Assembly (NCBI RefSeq): GCF_014207375.1
Contig: NZ_JACHEE010000018.1
Span: forward strand, 1 to 64,000
DNA: 64,000 nt
Reading direction: 5' to 3'
Source of the DNA: Arthrobacter sp. AZCC_0090
GTDB taxonomy: Bacteria; Actinomycetota; Actinomycetes; Actinomycetales; Micrococcaceae
The notes beneath the pieces are model-generated. The model worked only from the letters and a program-made list of their open reading frames with translations. It was not told the origin of the DNA and did no database searches. The translations under genes were made by a program, and so were the position numbers. Within the stretch, counting starts at the first letter, position 1; every line of letters begins with the position of its first letter. Shown one piece after another: positions 10,597 to 19,389 of this stretch.

Positions 10597-10957
10597 GGGA
10601 AGCCTGGATGGTGGGAACCGCCGTCTCTCTCGCCGGTCACGTTCGCCGTGCCGTCACCGGCCGCAGACGCTCGCTCACCTTTGGCGGGTTTTTCCCAGAC
10701 GCTCGCTCGCCTTTGGCAGGTTTTTCCCAGACGCTTGCTCACCTTTGACGACCGCGCGGGCAATTGCTCATTTTTGGTGAGCGAGTGTTGGGTGGGATGC
10801 GCTCAAAAGTGCAGGAGGGTTGTCGAAAAGTGCGCCAGAGGTGAAGGAGCGTCGGGGAAAAGCGCCCTAAAGGTGAGCGAGGGTAGCCGGGGCGCGTGAG
10901 TAATTTTCCAACATTCCGTCCGTAAGTTACCCTGCGTTAGCCTTTTGTCTGGTTGGA
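10597..10957. repeat. array of 32-base repeats in two opposed orientations
   Basis: This 361-base gap holds no gene. Three direct copies starting with AGACGCTCGCTCACCTTTGG begin at 10665, 10697 and 10729, exactly 32 bases apart. After a short gap the complementary motif (GGTGAGCGAG and diverged forms) begins at 10776, 10808, 10840 and 10872, again at exact 32-base steps. The array is therefore two head-to-head blocks able to fold on each other. Related 32-base pairs occur at 59057-59103 and 62276-62325, with a hairpin version at 60185-60213. There are no unique spacers, so it is not a CRISPR array. Confidence 0.85.
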
Positions 10958-11956
10958 TTGGGTTTATTGGGGCAGACACTGGAGGCGCCGTCTCCTACCG
11001 ACCCGAAGGTAGTAATGGAGCTCATCGAGGCTGAATATCCTCGGCCAGGACACGTCCTTCTGCACCTTAGCGACTCCCATCTGGTGGGAGGGTCGGAACC
11101 CCTTTACGGCGCGGTAGACAGCGAAGCCCATCTCAGACAACTCTTTTCTGAAGTTCATGCGTCAAAGGTCCGCCCCGACGCCGTGATCTTCACGGGTGAC
11201 CTGGCAGATCAAGGCGAGCCGGAAGCCTACGCCAAACTCCGGGCGATCGTCGAGCCTGCCTGCCGCGAGATGGGCGCACGCGTGATCTGGGCGATGGGAA
11301 ACCACGACGACCGTGCCAATTTCCGTGCGGGCCTGTTCGACCAAAGCGGTAATGACGCCTCGGTGGATCACAGCTACTTCGTCAACGGGCTGCGGATCAT
11401 CACGCTGGATACTTCCGTGCCGGGCTTCCATCACGGTGAACTCAGCCAGGGCCAGCTCGACTGGTTGGCGTCGGAGCTCGCAACCCCTGCCCCCGACGGC
11501 ACCATTCTTGCCCTCCACCACCCGCCGGTCCCGAGCGTCCTTGACCTCGCCATCCTGGTGGAGCTGCGCGGCCAAACGGCGCTGGCCGACGTCGTACGCA
11601 ATTCCGATGTCCGTTCCATCCTGGGCGGCCACTTGCACTACTCCACCACAGCCACGTTCGCGGGCGTCCCGGTATCAGTGGCTTCCGCGAGTTGCTACAC
11701 GCAGGACCTCAACGTTCCGCAGGGCGGTACCCGAGGACGGGACGGTGCCCAAGCATTCAACCTGGTGCACGTCTACGAGCAAACGATTGTGCATTCGGTG
11801 GTGCCGTTGGGGAAGTCACCGACCGTTGGCGACTACGTCAGCCCGGAAGCCACCAGGCGTCGGCTTGCCGAAGCAGGCGTACGGATTCCCCAGCGACCAA
11901 CCCACGAACGCGGCGTCCGGGTGGACGCGAAGCGCCCGGAGATGACCCGGCGCTAG
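10958..11956 (+). CDS. metallophosphoesterase (CpdA/Icc-like phosphodiesterase)
   Basis: A calcineurin-like phosphoesterase of 332 residues, probably cytosolic. The five metal-binding blocks are present: LSDSHL, FTGDLADQGEP, AMGNHDDR, LALHHPP and LGGHLHYS. Related actinobacterial proteins are annotated as 3',5'-cyclic-nucleotide phosphodiesterases, but the substrate is not shown by sequence. The start is uncertain: TTG 10958 lacks a clear ribosome site, and ATG 11015 (MELIEAEY) with GAAGG before it is a good alternative. It stands alone between the repeat array and the convergent Stealth gene. Confidence 0.88.
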   Translation: MGLLGQTLEAPSPTDPKVVMELIEAEYPRPGHVLLHLSDSHLVGGSEPLYGAVDSEAHLRQLFSEVHASKVRPDAVIFTGDLADQGEPEAYAKLRAIVEPACREMGARVIWAMGNHDDRANFRAGLFDQSGNDASVDHSYFVNGLRIITLDTSVPGFHHGELSQGQLDWLASELATPAPDGTILALHHPPVPSVLDLAILVELRGQTALADVVRNSDVRSILGGHLHYSTTATFAGVPVSVASASCYTQDLNVPQGGTRGRDGAQAFNLVHVYEQTIVHSVVPLGKSPTVGDYVSPEATRRRLAEAGVRIPQRPTHERGVRVDAKRPEMTRR

Positions 11957-11960
11957 CGGC

Positions 11961-13544
11961 CTACTTCTCCCACGGAGCCTTAACCGGGAAGTACTTCTCC
12001 ATGAAGTCCGTCACGAGCCCGGCCCGTTCATCGGCAGCCACCTCGGGGAAGCTGCCGTCGTTGAGGCAGAAGAAGTCCACGTTGCGTTTCGCCAGCAGCG
12101 TTGGCAGGTAGTGCAGCCCGGACCACAGGGTGGTATCCACATATCTGACTTTGGCGGCCGTCTGCGTCACCGCCCGGCCCGTGAGCAACGAGTAGTAGTG
12201 GTAGAACGAGTTGGTCACGGAAATGTTGTCCGCCGCGCGGAACCTGCTGCCGGCCGTCTTGGCGAACTCGGCCGGAAACTCGCGCTCCATCTCTGCGACC
12301 ACGCTGCGGCGCAACGGAGCGGCGGTGTGCTCCAAGTGGCGCGTGGTGATGCGGCCGAACCGCTCCCAAAGGAGCTTTCGGTTGACGCGGGCGGCATTCT
12401 CGAAGCCGCTGCGTTCGGCGTCGTTCCCTCCCAGCCCAATCCTGGTGGAAGCCTCGATGAACTTGGTGATTCCGCCGGGAGTGAAGAACATGTCCGGTGC
12501 TACGGGGCGGCCGAAGAACATGTCGTCGTTGGAATACAGGAAGTGCTCGGACAGGTCCGAAATGTGGTGCAGTTGGGATTCCACGGCTTGCGAGTTATGC
12601 GTGGGCAGCACTGAGGGGTCCTTGAAGAACTCCTCGCTTCGCACGATCCGGACGTCCGGGTGTTCAGCCAGCCACTCGGGCGCGGGGGAGTCCGTGGCGA
12701 TGTAGATCCGGCGAATCCAGGGCGCATACATGTACACGGAACGAAGGGCGTATTTGAGTTCGTTGATCTGCCGGAAACGGGCCTCGTGGGCGTCGCCCTC
12801 GCCTAGGACGACGTCCTTCATCTGCTGACGGCGGGCCGCGATATACGCAGGATCGTTGCCGTCCACCCACGAAAAGACGATGTCGACGTCGAAGTCGATG
12901 TCGCTCGCATGGTCCGCGAACATGTTCTCGATGGTCGGCCAGTTCAGACCGTGGCGATTCACAGTTCCCCGAACGGCGTCCTGGCGCAGCATGGTTCGCC
13001 GAGTCAGCGAGTTCTCCACGGGCAACACGAGTTGATCGCCGTCGAACTCCCACAATTCCAGCTGCACGCCGAGGGAGGGGCCGTAGGTCAACCCGCCCCC
13101 GGGTTCCACACGTGGACGGAAGAGCCTGAAGATCCGTGCCTTCCGGTTGCTGGAAAGCTCGCCGTCCGCCACCAGCAGCGTGGACTTCTTCCTGGCATCC
13201 ACGGTCATGGAGTAGAACGGTTCGTTCCGGAAAGCGGCGACCAAAGCCTGGCGCAACTTCTTGCGGAGCTTCCAATCAACGGCGATCACGGGCCGGTGAT
13301 CGTTGCCGCGGACCAGGATGAAATCCAGTCCCGCCGCGTCCAATGCCGCGCGAATGAAAAGGAGGTCTTCGACCATCACCTGCTGCGGCGTGCGGTTCTG
13401 GTTCAGCAAGCTGTATCGGCCACGATGGCGGACGACGTCGGCGCGGTGCTTGAGGCGCGCCTCGACGGCGGGCGACGTCGGCTCAGGAACGACCGCGTCG
13501 TCGTCGGAGGCGGGGCTACCGAAGTAAATCGCTTGCTGGTCCAT
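11961..13544 (-). CDS. Stealth-family sugar-phosphotransferase-like protein
   Basis: A 527-residue protein with the conserved regions of the Stealth family. Region 1 is VDIVFSWVDGNDP (about residue 218), region 2 includes YALRSVYMYAPWIRRIYIATD (split by eye into adjacent blocks at about 265-290), and the block ending FLYSNDDMFFG is near 335. Stealth proteins transfer hexose-1-phosphates during capsule or cell-wall polysaccharide synthesis. No signal peptide is obvious. The HAD hydrolase gene lies 53 bases upstream on the same strand and may form an operon with it. It ends 4 bases after the convergent phosphoesterase. Confidence 0.9.
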   Translation of the reverse strand: MDQQAIYFGSPASDDDAVVPEPTSPAVEARLKHRADVVRHRGRYSLLNQNRTPQQVMVEDLLFIRAALDAAGLDFILVRGNDHRPVIAVDWKLRKKLRQALVAAFRNEPFYSMTVDARKKSTLLVADGELSSNRKARIFRLFRPRVEPGGGLTYGPSLGVQLELWEFDGDQLVLPVENSLTRRTMLRQDAVRGTVNRHGLNWPTIENMFADHASDIDFDVDIVFSWVDGNDPAYIAARRQQMKDVVLGEGDAHEARFRQINELKYALRSVYMYAPWIRRIYIATDSPAPEWLAEHPDVRIVRSEEFFKDPSVLPTHNSQAVESQLHHISDLSEHFLYSNDDMFFGRPVAPDMFFTPGGITKFIEASTRIGLGGNDAERSGFENAARVNRKLLWERFGRITTRHLEHTAAPLRRSVVAEMEREFPAEFAKTAGSRFRAADNISVTNSFYHYYSLLTGRAVTQTAAKVRYVDTTLWSGLHYLPTLLAKRNVDFFCLNDGSFPEVAADERAGLVTDFMEKYFPVKAPWEK

Positions 13545-13597
13545 GACTGTGATGGCTTTTCTCCGAAAGGTTGTGGTGAAGCGTGGGCTTAGCGGAC

Positions 13598-14509
13598 TCA
13601 GCCCACCAAGGCTTCGCGCCAGCTGCGCAAGAATGCGCCGCCGGCGTCGTCGTGAATGACGTCCTCGCCCAGGCCGAGGTCTGTGGCTGTAAGAACATCG
13701 TATGGCTTGTTGGGCACACCGTCTGCGGGGCGGACATCGATGTGCTTGACGCTGTGGTCATTGTGGTGGAGCCAATCGGCCATGGCGTAGTCGGTGCGCG
13801 AATCGCCCACCGTCCGCCAGGCCTGCGGGGTGATTCCCTGGGCGGCGAGGAGTTCCACCGCACGGCTGGCGCCCAGATCCTTGCCGAGCCGGACGGACTC
13901 GATGTCCGTGGAGATAATGGTGGGATCCAAGCGGTAGTCGGCGGCGTCGTCGGACTCTGGTGCGTGGTGGTCAAGGAGCGCGGCGGAGAGCCCGTGCCTG
14001 CCCATGAGCTCCAAAGCGTCGGCGTCGAAGAGCTTCTGCTCGGCCAGGTAGTCGTCATTTGAGACGTCCAGATGCTGCTCCACGGACACCATGGCCCGCT
14101 TGGTCTCATCGAAGAACATGTGGGCCGCGTAGTCCTCTGCCACCATGCGGCGGACGTCGTCGCCGTACGCTTTCGGGACAGCGAGTTCATGGTCCATATG
14201 GATGGGTCCCGGGCCGCCCGAGGTGTAGCTGAACCACACAGCGCCCTTCTCGCAGATGGCGTGGACAACGGTTCCTGTGGGCATTCCCGCTGCGATCATG
14301 GGCACCATGACCTGCTCGCGGATGAAAGCGTCGGAACGGCCGGTGTTGAAAATGACGGGGATGCCGGCGGACGCCAAACTGACAAGATCGGCGATGATTT
14401 CCGGCTTCACGTCCCGCGTCACGGGACTCGCGACGGGGCCGTCAACGTCGAGGAGGAGTGCGAGGGCGGGAGTAGCCGGGTGAGTGGCGCCGGGCATCGG
14501 AGCAGTCAT
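13598..14509 (-). CDS. HAD-superfamily hydrolase
   Basis: A 303-residue HAD phosphatase of the Cof/sucrose-phosphatase-like group. The nucleophile motif LLLDVDG is near residue 20, the second motif FNTGRSD near 55, and the final acidic motif VGDSRTDYAMAD near 230. A cap domain lies between motifs 2 and 3. GGGAG precedes the ATG. Its position upstream of the Stealth gene suggests a role with a sugar phosphate in surface-glycan synthesis, which is an inference. Confidence 0.88.
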   Translation of the reverse strand: MTAPMPGATHPATPALALLLDVDGPVASPVTRDVKPEIIADLVSLASAGIPVIFNTGRSDAFIREQVMVPMIAAGMPTGTVVHAICEKGAVWFSYTSGGPGPIHMDHELAVPKAYGDDVRRMVAEDYAAHMFFDETKRAMVSVEQHLDVSNDDYLAEQKLFDADALELMGRHGLSAALLDHHAPESDDAADYRLDPTIISTDIESVRLGKDLGASRAVELLAAQGITPQAWRTVGDSRTDYAMADWLHHNDHSVKHIDVRPADGVPNKPYDVLTATDLGLGEDVIHDDAGGAFLRSWREALVG

Positions 14510-14694
14510 GCTCCCATTCTGTCAGCCCCGCGCCTCTGTTAGTCCCGCTGCGGGGACAGCGGTGCGACGGCCGACGGCGGCAGCGGGCTCCGACTGTGGG
14601 AGTACCGGCCGCCTACGGTTACCATTTGGCCACAACCTTGGCGGGAGTCTTCCTGTAAGTTCCCTTGGACGGCTTACTTCTTTAGGCTTGCAAA

Positions 14695-14994
14695 GTGATC
14701 TTCAAAGCTGTGGGCGAGGGACGCCCGTACCCCGACCATGGTTTTTCCACGCCCAAGGACTGGGCCTCGCTGCCGCCACGTCCGGTTCGGCTCGACGAAC
14801 TTGTCACCACCAAGCGGACGCTTGACCTGGAAGCGCTGTTGGCCGAGGACTCAACTTTTTTCGGGGATCTTTTCCCGCACGTGGTGCAGTACCAAGGTGT
14901 GTTATATCTCGAAGACGGACTTCACCGGGCCGTCCGTACTGCGCTCCACCAACGCACGGCCATCCACGCCCGGGTGCTGGTGATAGATGGTTAA
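14695..14994 (+). CDS. conserved small protein of unknown function
   Basis: A 99-residue soluble protein starting with GTG. I recall close relatives in Micrococcales, always beside a LytR_C gene, sometimes labelled VapB-like antitoxin. I see no partner PIN-domain toxin here. The sequence LYLEDGLHRAVRTALHQR recalls the DGxHR helix of ParB/Srx-fold proteins, so a degenerate ParB-like fold is an alternative. Its stop overlaps the downstream LytR_C gene by 8 bases, so the two are probably co-translated. The function is unknown. Confidence 0.75.
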   Translation: MIFKAVGEGRPYPDHGFSTPKDWASLPPRPVRLDELVTTKRTLDLEALLAEDSTFFGDLFPHVVQYQGVLYLEDGLHRAVRTALHQRTAIHARVLVIDG

Positions 14995-15718
14995 CGAGAC
15001 ACTCCCGGAAGAGCAGGTGGACGTGCCCCAGAACGGTGCTCCGAAGAAGTCCCGGAGGCGTCCAAACGACGTGACGCGTCTGCACGGGCATCGCATTGTC
15101 ACCGGCCCGGAACTGCGGGCCACTTTTGCCGAACCACCCGGGCCCGAAAACCATCCGGGGTGGTTCAGCCGCCGCCTTTTGCACGGCATCGTACTCGTGC
15201 TGCTCGTGGGGGTGATCGTTGCCGGGGTGGTGGGGGCCTGGGCAGTCATGAACGGAGTGATCCGCTTCCCCTCGGCCGTCGCCAGCAAGGCTCCGACGAC
15301 CCTTTGCCCGACGACTGTCTTCGACTACACGCCCAACAACAAGGTCAAGGTCAATGTCTACAATGCCGCTGGCAAGGCTGGCCTGGCGAAGAGCGTGGCT
15401 GACCAGCTGAAAGCGCGGGGATACAACGTTGCCGGCGTTGACAACACCACAACTAGCTACACCGGATCGGCGGTAGTTGTTTCGGGATCCGGCGGCCAAG
15501 CGGCGGCGTTCAACATCCAACGGAACATCGCGGGCACCGACTACTTCCAGGACCAACGCACGGATGCCTCCGTGGACCTCATTCTCGCGCCCGCTTTCTC
15601 TGCCCTGGTCCCGCCCGAACTCGTGGACAACACGCCGGGCAAGCTCAGTTGTCCCCGCGAAGACCAACGGATTGCGGACAATTCGAAGCTGCCGGTACTA
15701 CCGAAGCCGACGCCTTAG
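14987..15718 (+). CDS. LytR_C domain membrane protein
   Basis: A 243-residue protein with a basic cytoplasmic N-terminus (about 60 residues), one transmembrane helix (about residues 66-88) and an extracytoplasmic LytR_C domain (about 115-225, starting VKVNVYNAAGKAGLA). The domain occurs at the C-terminus of LytR-CpsA-Psr cell-wall ligases and alone in actinobacteria. This copy has no catalytic LCP domain, so it is not a ligase by itself. It overlaps the preceding small gene. It may help in envelope assembly. Confidence 0.88.
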   Translation: MVNETLPEEQVDVPQNGAPKKSRRRPNDVTRLHGHRIVTGPELRATFAEPPGPENHPGWFSRRLLHGIVLVLLVGVIVAGVVGAWAVMNGVIRFPSAVASKAPTTLCPTTVFDYTPNNKVKVNVYNAAGKAGLAKSVADQLKARGYNVAGVDNTTTSYTGSAVVVSGSGGQAAAFNIQRNIAGTDYFQDQRTDASVDLILAPAFSALVPPELVDNTPGKLSCPREDQRIADNSKLPVLPKPTP

Positions 15719-15771
15719 CCGCGGGCCGCGGGCGGCGGGCTCTGCGGGTGACGCCGGCCCCAGCGGGAGTG

Positions 15772-16413
15772 TCACGCTAGGCGCGCGGGCCGGCCGCCGT
15801 CGTCGAACCTTGCTCCCGCGCCCAACTGGATGAACCGCACCGTCTGGACCAACCGCTCCTCAAGCTCGTCCGGCTCCGCCCCGTTGACCGCGTTGCCCCG
15901 AGCCGCGCTGGAGGAGAGGGTTCCGTGAATGAGCCTGGCGAGTTGCGAGACGTCGGCGGGCGGAAGATAGCCTGCCGAGATTCCGTCGCGCAGGATGTCC
16001 TGGAGCAGCAGGTTGAGTTCGCCCACGTGATCCGCCAATTTCGCAAAGGAAGCGGGGGAGAGGACGGCCGCCATCGCGGGGCCCGGCGGGAGGTGCCGGC
16101 GGCTCAGGTCTTCCACTTGGGCGCGAACGTACAGGGCCAGGCGGTCCACCGGGTTCTGCAGTGCCGCGAGGGATTCGCGCAGGTCGCCCAGGAAGCGTTC
16201 GGTCTCGTCCAGGGCGTACGCGATCAGGAGCTGTTCCATGTCGGCGTAATAGTTGTAGACCGCAGTCCGGCCGACGCCGGCATGCCGCGCGACGTCGGTC
16301 ATGGTCAAGCCGGGCAGGCCGTGGGTGAAGAGCAACTCGCCGAAAGCAGTCAGGATCCGGCGTCGGGTTTCAGCGCGTTGCGCCGCATTGTTGGCGGCCG
16401 TAATCCTAGGCAT
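15772..16413 (-). CDS. TetR-family transcriptional regulator
   Basis: A 213-residue TetR repressor with an N-terminal helix-turn-helix (about residues 15-60, MTDVARHAGVGRTAVYNYY) and a ligand-binding C-terminal domain. A dyad-symmetric site (16414-16436) abuts its start codon, which fits autoregulation. The DsbA-family oxidoreductase gene lies 52 bases upstream on the same strand. The gene converges with LytR_C across a short gap. The ligand is unknown. Confidence 0.92.
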   Translation of the reverse strand: MPRITAANNAAQRAETRRRILTAFGELLFTHGLPGLTMTDVARHAGVGRTAVYNYYADMEQLLIAYALDETERFLGDLRESLAALQNPVDRLALYVRAQVEDLSRRHLPPGPAMAAVLSPASFAKLADHVGELNLLLQDILRDGISAGYLPPADVSQLARLIHGTLSSSAARGNAVNGAEPDELEERLVQTVRFIQLGAGARFDDGGRPARLA

Positions 16414-16436
16414 ACAGACACTTTACAGTGATCTGT
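16414..16436. promoter_or_regulatory. candidate TetR operator
   Basis: ACAGACACT (16414-16422) and AGTGATCTGT (16427-16436) are near-complementary arms around a 4-base centre, with one unpaired base. The site directly touches the start codon of the TetR gene, the usual place for an autoregulatory operator. Confidence 0.5.
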
Positions 16437-16465
16437 CAGCAAAGCTGCGTGTATGTGGGGCGAGC

Positions 16466-17164
16466 CTAAATCGCGCAGCCGTCAGGACCGCAGGCTTCGG
16501 CGTCGGAGCTGCCGACGGCGACCAACGGATTGGCTTCTTGCCACGCCTGGGTGAGGGCCTGGGCGAAGACCTCGGAGGGCTGGGCACCGGAGAGGCCATA
16601 CTTGCGGTCGATGACGAAGAAGGGCACGCCGGTGACGCCGAGCATCCGGGCTTCGGCGATGTCGCCGCGGACGTCCTCTGCGTACTTGTCGGTGCTGAAC
16701 AACTCCGCGATTTCGCCTTCCGGCAAGCCCAGGTCGTTGCCGAGCTTGGTCAAGTAGTCTTGGCTTCCGATATCCTCGCCGTGTTCAAAATGGCCGCTCA
16801 GGAGCCGTTCCTTGGCTTCGTCCTGCTTGCCGTGGGCGGCGGCCAGGTGGATGAGGCGGTGTGCCGTGAAGCTATTGGCCACTACGACGTCGTCGAAACG
16901 GTAGTTGAGACCCTCGCCCTTTGCCTGCAAGGCGACGTGATCGAACATCTGGCTGACCTGCGCGGGGTTCATGCCCTTGCGCTTGCTGAGGTAATCGAGC
17001 TCCGTGCCGTCGTAGTGTTCCGGAATGCTCGGGTCCAACTGGTAGCTGCGCCACTGGATCTCTACCGAGTCGCGGTGCGGGAAATCGGCGAGGGCCGTTT
17101 CGAACCGACGCTTTCCGATGTAGCACCACGGGCAAGCGACGTCTGACCAGATCTCAATCTTCAT
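16466..17164 (-). CDS. DsbA-family oxidoreductase (FrnE-like)
   Basis: A 232-residue thioredoxin-fold protein of the FrnE/2-hydroxychromene-isomerase-like DsbA group. The redox motif CPWC is at residues 11-14 (SDVACPWCYIGKRRFE). No signal peptide is seen, so it probably works in the cytosol. An open frame continues 20 codons upstream to a GTG at 17224, but family members start at MKIEIWSD, so 17164 is preferred. It lies upstream of a TetR gene on the same strand. Confidence 0.9.
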   Translation of the reverse strand: MKIEIWSDVACPWCYIGKRRFETALADFPHRDSVEIQWRSYQLDPSIPEHYDGTELDYLSKRKGMNPAQVSQMFDHVALQAKGEGLNYRFDDVVVANSFTAHRLIHLAAAHGKQDEAKERLLSGHFEHGEDIGSQDYLTKLGNDLGLPEGEIAELFSTDKYAEDVRGDIAEARMLGVTGVPFFVIDRKYGLSGAQPSEVFAQALTQAWQEANPLVAVGSSDAEACGPDGCAI

Positions 17165-17175
17165 GATGGCGACAA

Positions 17176-17202
17176 CCGGGAATTCAGGTGCACCATTCCC
17201 GG
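17176..17202. other. hairpin upstream of the DsbA-family gene
   Basis: Perfect arms CCGGGAAT (17176-17183) and ATTCCCGG (17195-17202) surround an 11-base loop, ending 12 bases before the preferred start. It could lie in the leader and affect translation. If the upstream GTG start is the true one, it is coding sequence. Confidence 0.3.
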
Positions 17203-17364
17203 AATGGCCTGTTGGACTGGTCACAGAGGGCGTTCATGCGGGGCCGCTCGCGACGCGCAAAATGATGTGCGACGCGGAATCAGGATTGCGCTACACACAG
17301 GGAATTCGGGTGTCGTGGGGCAATTTGTGCATCGCGGGTCCATTTCCGCGTCGCTGGGCGCGTG

Positions 17365-17895
17365 CTACAGCGCCCGCTCCATCACGAAATCGTGTTCAAC
17401 CGCTTCTCCCAGTCGGAACGACTTGGTCCCGACCTTCCTGAATCCACTCTTCTCATAGAAACGGATGGCCTTGGCATTCTGGCTGTTGACGCCAAGCCAC
17501 ACGCCCGCCGCTCCAGTGCCTGCGGCGTGGTCCAAGGTGGCCTTCATGAGCTCGGCGGCAGCACCCAGGCCGTGGTGTTCAGGATGGACATAGCATTTGC
17601 TCAATTCCGCGGATGGCGCCAGCGTCAGCGCCGAAGAAACGTCAGTATCCGCTGCGGGCCGGGCGACGAGCATGCTGTAGCCGCGGAGTTCACCGGCGGC
17701 GTCGATGGTGAGGATGGTGACGTCCGGATCCGCGAGGTACTCCGTGAACTTCTGCGCGCTGAGCGTTTTGCGGAGGTGCGCGGCGATGTCCTCGGGCGAG
17801 GAGTCCGGAGGGCAGGCGAGCGGAAAGGTGACGGCAGCAAGCTCCGCCAGCCGTCCGGCGTCGTCCGCTGTTGCTTCACGGATTGTCTGGCTCAT
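17365..17895 (-). CDS. GNAT N-acetyltransferase
   Basis: A 176-residue GNAT enzyme. The acetyl-CoA-binding segment is LSKCYVHPEHHGLGAAAELM (about residues 98-118), with the Q/RxxGxG/A loop in the variant form HHGLGAA. The typical late block AIRFYEKSGFRKVG is at about 148-161. GAGAGG lies at good distance from the ATG. It is a single gene, and a hairpin downstream of the MHS transporter lies upstream of it. The acceptor substrate cannot be inferred. Confidence 0.88.
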   Translation of the reverse strand: MSQTIREATADDAGRLAELAAVTFPLACPPDSSPEDIAAHLRKTLSAQKFTEYLADPDVTILTIDAAGELRGYSMLVARPAADTDVSSALTLAPSAELSKCYVHPEHHGLGAAAELMKATLDHAAGTGAAGVWLGVNSQNAKAIRFYEKSGFRKVGTKSFRLGEAVEHDFVMERAL

Positions 17896-17921
17896 GCGGT
17901 CCTCTCGGAAATGCGGGCGCG

Positions 17922-17957
17922 GAAATGCCCCTCAAGACTGATCTTAAGGGGCATTTC
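17922..17957. terminator. perfect palindrome, possible terminator
   Basis: GAAATGCCCCT (17922-17932) and AGGGGCATTTC (17947-17957) form a perfect 11-base stem that extends inward by 4 more pairs with one mismatch. It lies 63 bases past the end of the minus-strand MHS transporter and before the GNAT gene. No T-run follows, so termination is likely but not certain. Confidence 0.5.
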
Positions 17958-18019
17958 AAGAAGGACTACGACGGCGGTGGCCGGCCGGACCGTTCCTCCT
18001 CCGGGAGCGCGGGGGGTGC

Positions 18020-19354
18020 TTAGGCTCGGGCCTCCTGGAGCAGGCGAAGGTCCTCTTCCGGCTGTGGGTCCCTGCCCAATGCGAGGCCAATGATGGTCAC
18101 GACCGCCGTGGCCAGCAGGTATCCGGCGATGAGGAGCCAGTTGCCGGAAGCGGCGTAGAGGGCTGTAAAGATCAAGGGGGCCACGGCTCCGCCGACGACT
18201 CCCGCCACGGTGTAAGCCAGGGAACTGCCGGCGTAGCGCAGCCTGGCCGGGAATTGCTCGGTGATGAAGGCGGCTTGCGGGCCGTACATGAAGGCGTGAA
18301 GTCCGAGGCCGATCACGACTCCCACGGTCAAAACCAGCACAGAGCGGGATTGGATCATGAGGAAGAAGAGCGGGATGTACACCGCGGTGGCCGCAGCTGT
18401 GATGCCGTAGACCAACCGGCGGTTGAACCGGTCCGTGACGGCTCCAGCGGCCGGGATCAGGATCAGTTGGAAGGCCGAGCCCACCAAGACGGCGCCCAGG
18501 ACGTTGCCGGTGCTCATGCCCAGTTCCTTGGTGGCGTAGACGGCGACGAAGACGGTGAACAAGGAGTACAGGACGTCGGGGCAGATCCGGCACAGGGCGG
18601 CAGCAAGGAGGGGGCGGATCTGGGTAGTGAGGACCTCCTTGATGGGAGCCTTGGGCCGTTCACCCGTGGCCTCAATGGCCTTGAATACCGGGGTTTCCTC
18701 AAGCTTGAGCCGGATGACCAGTCCGAAGGCGACCAGGATGGCCGAGCTGAGGAAGGCCACGCGCCAACCCCACGCGATGAACGCTTCGTTGCTCATGACG
18801 GCGGCCAGGACGGCCAGTGCGCCATTGGCGAGCAAGTTGCCGGCGGGCGGGCCGATCTGGGCGGCGGAGGACCAGAATCCGCGCTTGTTGGGATTGGCGT
18901 ATTCGCTCGACAACAGCACCGCACCGCCCCATTCGCCGCCTACGCCGATGCCCTGGATCAGGCGGAGGAGGACCAAAATGATCGTGGCTCCAATGCCGAT
19001 GGTGTGGTAGTCCGGCAAGGCGCCGATGAGGACCGTGGCCGCGCCGATCAGGACGAGGGTGATGACCAGGACATTCTTACGTCCGATCTTGTCCCCGAGC
19101 CGGCCAAAGACAACGCCGCCGATCGGCCGGGCAAGGTAGCCCACAGCGAAGGCCGAGAAGGAGAGCAGGAGGCCGGTGTATTCGTCGTTGCCCGGGAAGA
19201 AGATCTTGGGAAAGACGAGCGCTGAGGCAACGGAGTAAATGGCGAAGTCGTAGTACTCCAGGGAGGTGCCTGTGACGCTGGCAATGAAGGCTTTGATGGC
19301 GCCTGCCGAGGGTTTGCTGCGCCGTGTTGGACTTGGCGAAGTGGTCGCGGACAT
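18020..19354 (-). CDS. MFS transporter, metabolite:H+ symporter (MHS) family
   Basis: A 444-residue 12-helix permease of the MHS group (proline/betaine, citrate and shikimate carriers). Diagnostic features are ASVTGTSLEYYDFAIYS at the first helix, the loop GRLGDKIGRKN, and LIQGIGVGGEWGGA in helix 4-5. GGAGG precedes the ATG. It lies 70 bases downstream of the UPF0303 gene at the end of the glycoside locus, with two palindromes in between, so it may be separately controlled. The substrate is probably a carboxylate. Confidence 0.9.
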   Translation of the reverse strand: MSATTSPSPTRRSKPSAGAIKAFIASVTGTSLEYYDFAIYSVASALVFPKIFFPGNDEYTGLLLSFSAFAVGYLARPIGGVVFGRLGDKIGRKNVLVITLVLIGAATVLIGALPDYHTIGIGATIILVLLRLIQGIGVGGEWGGAVLLSSEYANPNKRGFWSSAAQIGPPAGNLLANGALAVLAAVMSNEAFIAWGWRVAFLSSAILVAFGLVIRLKLEETPVFKAIEATGERPKAPIKEVLTTQIRPLLAAALCRICPDVLYSLFTVFVAVYATKELGMSTGNVLGAVLVGSAFQLILIPAAGAVTDRFNRRLVYGITAAATAVYIPLFFLMIQSRSVLVLTVGVVIGLGLHAFMYGPQAAFITEQFPARLRYAGSSLAYTVAGVVGGAVAPLIFTALYAASGNWLLIAGYLLATAVVTIIGLALGRDPQPEEDLRLLQEARA

Positions 19355-19389
19355 GGTTCCTCCGTGGAACGTTGGGCGGATTTTGTGAT

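Noticed and set aside
10665..10885. CRISPR array
   Set aside because: The 32-base units are contiguous with no unique spacers, appear in both orientations, and no cas gene is present.
14695..14994. VapB antitoxin of a toxin-antitoxin pair
   Set aside because: No toxin-like gene is adjacent and the neighbour is a LytR_C membrane protein.
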